From: Actinomyces slackii | Lineage (GTDB): Bacteria > Actinomycetota > Actinomycetes > Actinomycetales > Actinomycetaceae | Direction: 5' to 3' | Length of the DNA: 64,000 bases | Assembly (NCBI RefSeq): GCF_900637295.1 | Contig: NZ_LR134363.1 | Span: 2,108,001 to 2,172,000 of the forward strand | Part shown: piece after piece, positions 58,412 through 64,000 of the stretch | Numbering within the stretch: position 1 is the first letter of the stretch | How the letters are laid out: every line of letters begins with the position of its first letter | Made by a program: the position numbers and the translations under genes | The notes under the pieces: model-generated | What the model saw: the letters and a program-made list of their open reading frames with translations, nothing else | Databases searched by the model: none | What the model was told of the DNA's origin: nothing

Positions 58412-59605
58412 ATGAGAGCCATCGAGTCCCTGGGCGACCTGAAGGGCAAGCGCGTCCTGGTCCGCTCCGACTTCAACGTTCCGCTCGACGCCGAGAAGAA
58501 CATCACCGACGACGGCCGCATCCAGGCCGCCCTGCCCACCCTGCGCACCCTGCTGGACGCCGGAGCTCGCGTCATCATCACCGCTCACCTGGGCCGCCCC
58601 AAGGGCCAGGTCAACCCCGACTTCTCCCTGGCCCCGGTGGCCAAGCGCCTGGGCGAGGTCACCGGCGTCACGGTCACCCTGGCCGAGGACACCGTGGGTC
58701 CCTCGGCCAAGGCCGCCGTCGAGGCCGCCGCCGAGGGCGAGATCGTCCTGCTGGAGAACGTGCGCTTCAACGCCGCCGAGACCTCCAAGGACGACGCCGA
58801 GCGCGAGGCCTTCGCCGCCGAGCTGGCCGCCCTGGCCGATGCCTTCGTCTCCGACGGCTTCGGCGTGGTCCACCGCAAGCAGGCCTCCGTCTACGACGTC
58901 GCCAAGCTCCTTCCCTCGGCCGCCGGCCTGCTCGTGGTCAAGGAGATCGAGTCCCTGGGCCGCGCCGTCAACAACCCCGAGCGCCCCTACACGGTGGTGC
59001 TGGGCGGCTCCAAGGTCTCCGACAAGCTCGGCGTCATCGCCAACCTGCTGTCCAAGGCCGACCGCCTCATCATCGGCGGCGGCATGGCCTACACCTTCCT
59101 GGCCGCACAGGGCCACGAGGTCGGCACCTCCCTGCTGGAGAAGGACCAGATCGAGACCGTCAAGGGCTACATCGCCACCGCCAAGGACAACGGCGTTGAG
59201 CTGCTCCTGCCGGTGGACACGGTCATCGCCCCGGAGTTCAAGGCCGACGCCCCGGCCACCGTGGTGCCCTCCGATGCGATCCCCGCCGACCAGATGGGCC
59301 TGGACATCGGCCCCCAGACCCGCGAGATCTTCGCCGAGGCCATCGCCACGGCCAAGACCGTGGTGTGGAACGGCCCCATGGGCGTCTTCGAGTTCGAGGC
59401 CTTCTCCGGCGGCACCCGCGCCGTGGCCAAGGCCCTGAGCGAGTCCAGCGCCTTCACCGTCATCGGCGGTGGCGACTCCGCCGCGGCCGTGCGCGTCCTG
59501 GGCTTCGATGAGTCCACCTTCTCCCACATCTCCACCGGTGGTGGCGCCTCCCTCGAGCTGCTCGAGGGCAAGGAGCTGCCCGGAATCTCCGTCCTGGAAG
59601 GCTGA
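58412..59605 (+). CDS. pgk: Phosphoglycerate kinase
   Basis: A 397-residue enzyme making ATP from 1,3-bisphosphoglycerate. It has [13 protein letters not shown] near 17-29, HLGRPKG near 61, [10 protein letters not shown] near 196 and the C-terminal GGGDSAAAV and [14 protein letters not shown]. The ATG at 58412 follows AGAGG at 58401-58405 by 6 bases; the earlier ATG at 58373 would add 13 non-conserved residues. Stop and the next start are 4 bases apart, so pgk and tpiA are one operon. Confidence 0.97.
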   Translation: MRAIESLGDLKGKRVLVRSDFNVPLDAEKNITDDGRIQAALPTLRTLLDAGARVIITAHLGRPKGQVNPDFSLAPVAKRLGEVTGVTVTLAEDTVGPSAKAAVEAAAEGEIVLLENVRFNAAETSKDDAEREAFAAELAALADAFVSDGFGVVHRKQASVYDVAKLLPSAAGLLVVKEIESLGRAVNNPERPYTVVLGGSKVSDKLGVIANLLSKADRLIIGGGMAYTFLAAQGHEVGTSLLEKDQIETVKGYIATAKDNGVELLLPVDTVIAPEFKADAPATVVPSDAIPADQMGLDIGPQTREIFAEAIATAKTVVWNGPMGVFEFEAFSGGTRAVAKALSESSAFTVIGGGDSAAAVRVLGFDESTFSHISTGGGASLELLEGKELPGISVLEG

Positions 59606-59609
59606 AAGC

Positions 59610-60389
59610 ATGAGCAACCGCACCCCGCTGATGGCGGGCAACTGGAAGATGAACCTCGACCACCTCGAGGCCAACCACCTCATCCAGGGCCTGGCCATGG
59701 AGCTGAAGGACCACGACCACGACTACTCCAAGTGCGAGGTCGTCGTCATCCCGCCCTTCACCGACCTGCGCACCGTCCAGACCGTGGTCGAGGCCGACTC
59801 CCTGAGCATCAAGTACGGCGCCCAGGACGTCTCCATCCACGACAACGGCGCCTACACCGGCGAGATCTCCACCGCCATGCTGGACAAGCTGGGCGTGACC
59901 CACGTGGTGATGGGCCACTCCGAGCGACGCGAGTACCACGGCGAGTCCGACGAGCTCGTGGGCGCCAAGGCCCGCAAGGCCCTGGACGCCGGCATGACCC
60001 CGATCCTGTGCTGCGGCGAGGCCCTCGAGGTCCGCAAGGCCGGGACCCACGTGGAGTTCGTGCTGGGCCAGATCCGCGCCGCCCTGGCCGGCTGGGCCGC
60101 CGAGGACGTCGCCAAGATCGTCATCGCCTACGAGCCCATCTGGGCCATCGGCACCGGCGAGACCGCCACCGCCGCCGACGCCCAGGAGGTGTGCTCTGCC
60201 ATCCGCGAGGCGCTGCGCGCCGACTTCGGCGAGGAGACCGCCGAGGCCACCCGCATCCTCTACGGCGGCTCGGCCAAGCCCGACAACATCAAGGAGCTCA
60301 TGGCCCAGGCCGACGTCGACGGCGCCCTCATCGGCGGCGCCTCGCTGAAGGCCGAGTCCTTCGCGGCCATGGCCCGCTTCTACGCCTGA
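59610..60389 (+). CDS. tpiA: Triosephosphate isomerase
   Basis: A 259-residue TIM barrel. It begins [13 protein letters not shown] with catalytic lysine in NWKMN; active-site histidine in [11 protein letters not shown] (near 98) and glutamate in [11 protein letters not shown] (near 170) are present, and the phosphate loop is [11 protein letters not shown]. The longer open frame to 59469 runs through pgk and is not used. It ends before a perfect terminator stem. Confidence 0.97.
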   Translation: MSNRTPLMAGNWKMNLDHLEANHLIQGLAMELKDHDHDYSKCEVVVIPPFTDLRTVQTVVEADSLSIKYGAQDVSIHDNGAYTGEISTAMLDKLGVTHVVMGHSERREYHGESDELVGAKARKALDAGMTPILCCGEALEVRKAGTHVEFVLGQIRAALAGWAAEDVAKIVIAYEPIWAIGTGETATAADAQEVCSAIREALRADFGEETAEATRILYGGSAKPDNIKELMAQADVDGALIGGASLKAESFAAMARFYA

Positions 60390-60430
60390 GTCCCTGACTC
60401 CGGCCGCAGGCGGAGACCGTATTGTCACGC

Positions 60431-60467
60431 TGGCCCGGTCACCTCACAGAATGAGGTGACCGGGCCA
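60431..60467. terminator. Terminator after tpiA
   Basis: A perfect 16-base-pair stem (60431-60446 with 60452-60467) around a CAGAA loop, 41 bases after the tpiA stop. No T tract. It separates pgk-tpiA from the secG promoter 14 bases further on. Confidence 0.85.
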
Positions 60468-60481
60468 CCCCTGTATGCGGG

Positions 60482-60487
60482 TAGACT
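60482..60487 (+). promoter_or_regulatory. -10 element of secG
   Basis: TAGACT just after the tpiA terminator predicts a leader of about 45 bases before the secG GTG. Confidence 0.55.
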
Positions 60488-60537
60488 CGGCCGCGAACCG
60501 GTGGGCCCTGGCCCACGACAACGACGAAGGGAATGGC

Positions 60538-60780
60538 GTGGACATCCTGCGCATCGTCCTGCAGGTGCTGCTCGTGCTCTCGAGCTTCTTCCTCATCATG
60601 TCCATCCTCCTGCACAAGGGGAAGGGTGGCGGACTGTCGGACATGTTCGGCGGGGGGATCTCCTCCTCAGCCGGCTCCTCCGGCGTCGCCGAGCGCAACC
60701 TCAACCGCATCACCGTGGGCGTGGCCCTGACCTGGACCGCGACCATCATCGGCCTGGGCCTGCTGGCCAAGCTGAGCTGA
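60538..60780 (+). CDS. secG: Preprotein translocase subunit SecG
   Basis: An 80-residue protein with two transmembrane helices (about 5-23 and 57-76) joined by a Gly/Lys-rich loop [15 protein letters not shown], the family mark. It helps SecYE and SecA drive protein export. GTG 60538 follows AAGGGA by 5 bases; the frame starting at 60475 would begin before the promoter and add a polar N-terminus, and is rejected. Its position after tpiA is usual in Actinobacteria. Confidence 0.93.
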   Translation: MDILRIVLQVLLVLSSFFLIMSILLHKGKGGGLSDMFGGGISSSAGSSGVAERNLNRITVGVALTWTATIIGLGLLAKLS

Positions 60781-60787
60781 AGCGGGC

Positions 60788-61762
60788 ATCACGTCTGCGC
60801 CGCCCCGAGACACCGACCCGCGCGGTGACGCCCTTGCGCGCGCGCTGCGCGGGTATCTCGCGCATCTGCGGGTTGAGCGGGGCCTGAGCCCCAACACCCT
60901 GGCCGCCTATGAGCGCGACCTGACGCGCTACACCGCCTATCTGGCGTCACTGGGCATCGATGACCCCCGGCAGGTCGAGCCGAGCCAGGTGGCCGGATTC
61001 CTCGAGGCCCTGCGCACCGGCTCCGACGCCGGGCGACCCCTGGCCGCGTCCTCGGCCTCCCGCGCGGTGACCGCCGCGCGCGGCTGGCACCGGTTCCTGG
61101 CCGAGGAGGGCATGACCGACGAGGACCCGTCGGCGGCCGTGCGCCCGCCCCAGCCGGGCAGGCGCCTGCCCAAGGCGCTGAGCATCGATGAGGTACGCCG
61201 GCTCCTGGAGGCCGCAGGCGTTGACGACTCACCGGTGTCCCTGCGCGACCGCGCCCTGCTGGAGCTCCTCTACGCCACCGGTGCCCGCATCTCCGAGGCC
61301 GTCGGGCTGGTGGTCGATGACCTGGATCCCGACTCCGGCGTCCTGCGCCTGTTCGGCAAGGGGAGCAAGGAGCGGATCGTCCCCATGGGCGGATTCGCCT
61401 GGGAGGCGCTGGAGGCCTACCTCGTGCGGGGCCGGCCGGTGCTGGTCAGTCGCGGCAGGGGAGTGCCCGAGGTCTTCGTCAACACCCTGGGACGGCCGCT
61501 CAGCCGCCAGAGCGCCTGGGCCGTGCTCCAGGCCGCCGCCCAGCGGGCCGATCTGGGGCAGGACGGGATCGATCGGCACGTCTCCCCGCACACGCTTCGC
61601 CACTCCTTCGCCACGCATCTACTGGCCGGCGGCGCCGACGTCCGGGTGGTCCAGGAGATGCTGGGCCACGCCTCGGTGACCACCACCCAGATCTACACCC
61701 GCGTCACCGTCGACCACCTGCGCGAGGTCTATGCCACCAGCCACCCGCGCGCCCTGGCCTGA
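60788..61762 (+). CDS. xerD: Tyrosine recombinase XerD, start codon unclear
   Basis: A recombinase that resolves chromosome dimers. The N-terminal SAM-like domain ([27 protein letters not shown]) and the catalytic domain with Arg in [11 protein letters not shown], Lys in GKGSKER, HxxR in SPHTLRHSF, His in LGHASV and Tyr in IYTRV are all present. The family N-terminus needs codons well before the first canonical in-frame start (GTG 60989), yet between the in-frame stop at 60773 and that GTG there is no ATG, GTG or TTG. The ATC at 60788 is annotated as likely start (324 residues, normal length); a CTG near 60842 is an alternative. Confidence 0.85.
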   Translation: MTSAPPRDTDPRGDALARALRGYLAHLRVERGLSPNTLAAYERDLTRYTAYLASLGIDDPRQVEPSQVAGFLEALRTGSDAGRPLAASSASRAVTAARGWHRFLAEEGMTDEDPSAAVRPPQPGRRLPKALSIDEVRRLLEAAGVDDSPVSLRDRALLELLYATGARISEAVGLVVDDLDPDSGVLRLFGKGSKERIVPMGGFAWEALEAYLVRGRPVLVSRGRGVPEVFVNTLGRPLSRQSAWAVLQAAAQRADLGQDGIDRHVSPHTLRHSFATHLLAGGADVRVVQEMLGHASVTTTQIYTRVTVDHLREVYATSHPRALA

Positions 61763-61805
61763 CCGCCGCCACGAGCCGATCCCGCCGATCCCGCAGACCA
61801 CGACG

Positions 61806-61845
61806 CCCAGCGATGCCCGGCGACGTCCAGCGACATTCAGCGGGC
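61806..61845. repeat. 10-bp phased imperfect repeats before parA
   Basis: Four consecutive 10-base units of the form (C/T)(C/T)C(A/G)GCGA(T/C)G, with drift in the last unit, lie 156 bases before parA. The rest of the 238-base gap has no gene. Confidence 0.4.
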
Positions 61846-61987
61846 GTCGATCCGGCGGGACCTCGGCGCCGACTGGGTACCAACAGGGGCGCCGGGCCGA
61901 GCGGATCCGGCTCGCCGGGGCGAGGTCTCCGGGACTCTCACCAGGGTGTTCTGCGCTCAGTATCAGGGATTGAGCACACGTTTCGGC

Positions 61988-61993
61988 TACGCT
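61988..61993 (+). promoter_or_regulatory. -10 element of parA, leaderless
   Basis: TACGCT ends 7 bases before the GTG at 62001, with no ribosome binding site between. Confidence 0.55.
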
Positions 61994-62000
61994 GGCCATT

Positions 62001-62870
62001 GTGAACGACTCCAAGCAGCCCGGCCTGATCGACTCGTCCGCCTCCAATCCGGAGGAGAAGGTCTTCCCTGTCCCCGCACCACTGGAGTCCCACGGGCCCG
62101 CGCGGGTGATATCGATGTGCAACCAGAAGGGCGGGGTGGGCAAGACCACCACCACCATCAATCTGGGGGCTGCCCTGGCCGAGTACGGCCGCAGGGTCCT
62201 CATCGTGGACTTCGACCCCCAGGGCGCGGCCTCCGCGGGCCTGGGCATCAACGCCCACGAGCTGGACTCGACGATCTACGACCAGCTGGTCGCCAACAAG
62301 CCCGATGTGGGCACGATCATCCACGGCACCACGGTTCACGGCCTGGACATCGTGCCGGCCAACATCGACCTGTCCGCCGCCGAGGTCCAGCTGGTCAACG
62401 AGGTCGCCCGGGAGCAGGCCCTCAAGCGCGTGCTGCGCCCGGTCATGGACGTCTACGACGTCATCCTCGTGGACTGCCAGCCCTCCCTGGGGCTGCTGAC
62501 CATCAACGCCCTGACCGCCTCCCACGGCGTCATCATCCCCCTGGAGACCGAGTTCTTCGCCCTGCGCGGCGTGGCCCTCCTGGTGGAGACCGTCGAGCGG
62601 GTCACCGACCGCCTCAACGGCAGCCTCGAGATCGATGGGATCCTGGCCACCATGGTCGACACCCGCACCCTGCACTCGCGCGAGGTGCTCGAGCGCCTGG
62701 AGCAGGCCTTCGGGGACAAGCTCTTCGACACCCGGATCCGGCGCACCGTGAAGTTCCCGGACGCCTCAGTGGCCAGCGAGCCCATCACCAGCTACGCCCC
62801 CACCCACCCGGGGGCCGAGGCCTACCGCCGCCTGGCACGGGAGATCATCGCGCGCGGCGATGTCGCCTGA
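62001..62870 (+). CDS. ParA-family chromosome partition ATPase
   Basis: A 289-residue Soj-like ATPase. The deviant Walker A is CNQKGGVGKTTT (near 40-50), Walker A' VDFDPQGAAS, and Walker B VILVDCQPSLGLL. It has a 35-residue extension before the P-loop. No parB lies next to it; its neighbours are xerD and scpAB, so it probably supports segregation with ScpAB/SMC and is not the origin-linked ParA of the parAB operon. Its end overlaps scpA by 11 bases, so parA-scpA-scpB are one operon. Confidence 0.93.
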   Translation: MNDSKQPGLIDSSASNPEEKVFPVPAPLESHGPARVISMCNQKGGVGKTTTTINLGAALAEYGRRVLIVDFDPQGAASAGLGINAHELDSTIYDQLVANKPDVGTIIHGTTVHGLDIVPANIDLSAAEVQLVNEVAREQALKRVLRPVMDVYDVILVDCQPSLGLLTINALTASHGVIIPLETEFFALRGVALLVETVERVTDRLNGSLEIDGILATMVDTRTLHSREVLERLEQAFGDKLFDTRIRRTVKFPDASVASEPITSYAPTHPGAEAYRRLAREIIARGDVA

Positions 62871-63735
62871 GCCCGGCGAACCCCCACTGGAGGTCCCCCT
62901 CCCGCAGGAGCCGCCCGCCGCATCTGCCGCCGCATCGGCCCAGGAGCAGGGGCCGGTGCGCGTGGCCGGCTTCAACGTGGCGCTGCCCCAGTTCGAGGGG
63001 CCCTTCGACCTGCTGCTCAGCCTCATCGCGCGCAGGCGCCTGGATGTCACCGAGCTGGCGCTGGCCGAGGTCACCGACGAGTTCATCGCGCATATGCGCG
63101 CCGACTGGGACCTGGGGCGGGCCAGCGAGTTCCTCGTGGTCGCCTCCACGCTCCTGGCGCTCAAGGCCCACCGCCTCCTGCCCCAGGAGGAGGGCGAGGA
63201 GGCCCCGGACCTAGAGCTGCTGGAGGCCCGCGACCTGCTCTTCGCCCGCTTGCTCCAGTACCGCGCCTACAAGGAGGCGGCCGCCGGCTTCCGGGATCTG
63301 GCCGAGGGCGCCTCGCGAAGCCACCCCCGCGTCGTCGGCCTGGAGCCCCACCTGGCCGCCCTCCTGCCCCGGCTGGTGGCCACCATCAGCCCCGAGGACC
63401 TCGCCCGCCTGGCGGTGGCCGCCCTCACCCGACCCGACCACCCCGGCGTCCGGACCGTCCATCTTCATGAGGCCGTGCCCGTGGGCGAGCAACTGGGGCT
63501 CATCGTCACCAGACTCCGGAGCCACGGCACCCTGACCTTCGCGCAGATCATCGAGGATGCCGAGCGCACGGCCGTCGTCGTCGCCCGGTTCCTGGCGATT
63601 CTGCTCCTGCACCGCCAGGGAGGCGCGGAGCTGGACCAGGAGGAGGCCATGGGTGAGATCACGGTGCGGTGGTGCGGCGACCAGGACGGCATCATGGGCA
63701 TCATGGAGGCCGATGTCGAGGAGGAGTTCGCATGA
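62860..63735 (+). CDS. scpA: Segregation and condensation protein A
   Basis: A 291-residue kleisin that links SMC heads. The N-terminal domain begins near residue 32 with FNVALPQFEGPFDLLLSLIARRRLDVTELALAEVTDEFI; the C-terminal winged helix (about 205-285) includes RSHGTLTFAQIIEDAERTAVVVARFLAILLLHRQG. About 30 Pro/Ala-rich residues precede the fold. The ATG at 62860 overlaps parA, and the stop overlaps scpB by ATGA. Confidence 0.94.
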   Translation: MSPEPGEPPLEVPLPQEPPAASAAASAQEQGPVRVAGFNVALPQFEGPFDLLLSLIARRRLDVTELALAEVTDEFIAHMRADWDLGRASEFLVVASTLLALKAHRLLPQEEGEEAPDLELLEARDLLFARLLQYRAYKEAAAGFRDLAEGASRSHPRVVGLEPHLAALLPRLVATISPEDLARLAVAALTRPDHPGVRTVHLHEAVPVGEQLGLIVTRLRSHGTLTFAQIIEDAERTAVVVARFLAILLLHRQGGAELDQEEAMGEITVRWCGDQDGIMGIMEADVEEEFA

Positions 63736-64000
63736 GCCAGGCGCCAGCGCACACTGACCAGGCCTCCCATTCCCCGCGGGGCACTGCTCAGCAGGCCCCC
63801 CAGCAGGCCCCCCAGCAGGCCATGGTCAGCGCCGTGGCCGCCCCCCAGCTGCGCAGCGCGGCCGAGGCGATCCTCATCGTCGCCGATGAGCCGGTGACCA
63901 CCGCGGCGATGGCGGAGGCCCTGGGGCTGCAGGACAGCGCCGCCGACCAGCTCCTGGAGGAGCTGGCCGCTGAGTACCGGGGCGAGGACTCGGGCTCTCG
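63732..64000 (+). CDS. scpB: Segregation and condensation protein B, N-terminal part
   Basis: The first 89 codons are present and the gene runs off the window. After a Gln/Ala/Pro-rich stretch with three QQAP repeats (about 20-30), the first winged helix starts PQLRSAAEAILIVADEPVTTAAMAEAL, as in ScpB. The ATG overlaps the scpA stop by 4 bases. ScpB dimerises on ScpA in the SMC condensin. Confidence 0.9.
   Translation, partial: MSQAPAHTDQASHSPRGTAQQAPQQAPQQAMVSAVAAPQLRSAAEAILIVADEPVTTAAMAEALGLQDSAADQLLEELAAEYRGEDSGS

Noticed and set aside
60475-60537. Upstream ATG for secG
   Set aside because: It lies before the TAGACT promoter and directly after the tpiA terminator, and adds a polar N-terminus unlike SecG.

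Overview
This window is high-GC actinobacterial chromosome. Gene order (gltBD, pyk, an ANTAR response regulator, polA, rpsA, coaE, uvrB; then uvrC, rapZ, yvcK, whiA, gap, pgk, tpiA, secG; then xerD, parA, scpA, scpB), DUF6318 lipoproteins and a eukaryote-type UDP-glucose pyrophosphorylase suggest Actinomycetaceae, most likely an Actinomyces of the oral type. That assignment is inference from family knowledge; no database was searched. There are no rRNA genes, no CRISPR array and no intact insertion sequence.

Layout. 1-4 kb: the C-terminal part of gltB plus gltD (ammonium assimilation). 4-7 kb: pyk, a tRNA read as Leu(CAA), an ANTAR regulator and a PaaI-like thioesterase. 7-17 kb: polA, rpsA, an unknown 570-residue helical protein, a guanidine-II riboswitch with an SMR guanidinium exporter, coaE, and uvrB. 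17-21 kb: a three-gene operon with ATGA overlaps (membrane protein, GT2 synthase, GT-C-like transferase). 21-25 kb: a manganese (yybP-ykoY) riboswitch with a TerC protein, and a CtpE-like P-type ATPase. 25-33.4 kb: a methyltransferase, a YCII protein, uvrA with a LexA box, a DUF2339 membrane protein, and UDP-glucose pyrophosphorylase. 33.4-38.5 kb is accessory: a tandem duplication of an eight-cysteine membrane protein, a DUF6318 lipoprotein, a PKD-like surface protein, and gene-poor flanks. 38.5-45.5 kb: a binding-protein-dependent metal, siderophore or heme importer divergent from a heterodimeric ABC exporter, with a Fur/Zur-like box between them. 45.5-46.2 kb: four tRNA genes. 46.2-64 kb: a HAD phosphatase, uvrC, a BglG/RAT/PTS/GH1 beta-glucoside operon, rapZ-yvcK-whiA, gap/pgk/tpiA/secG, and xerD-parA-scpA-scpB (scpB cut by the window end).

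The most pervasive signal is leaderless transcription. For about 17 genes a TANNNT hexamer (usually TAGNCT or TAGGAT; first base sometimes C or A) sits 5 to 8 bases before an ATG or GTG, with little or no ribosome binding site. This fixes several starts that the longest open frame gets wrong (the response regulator, the P-type ATPase, uvrA, the HAD protein). Genes with real 5' leaders instead carry regulatory RNA: guanidine-II before gdx, yybP-ykoY before terC, and a RAT/terminator before the beta-glucoside PTS. A short leader peptide lies before whiA. The metal importer and uvrA carry operator-like sequences over their promoters.

The parts judged most worth follow-up are the tandemly duplicated eight-cysteine proteins with their neighbours, the leaderless peptide overlapping whiA, the missing canonical start codon of xerD, the Leu-anticodon tRNA with a short variable loop, and the 26-residue gene that shares one terminator palindrome with coaE.
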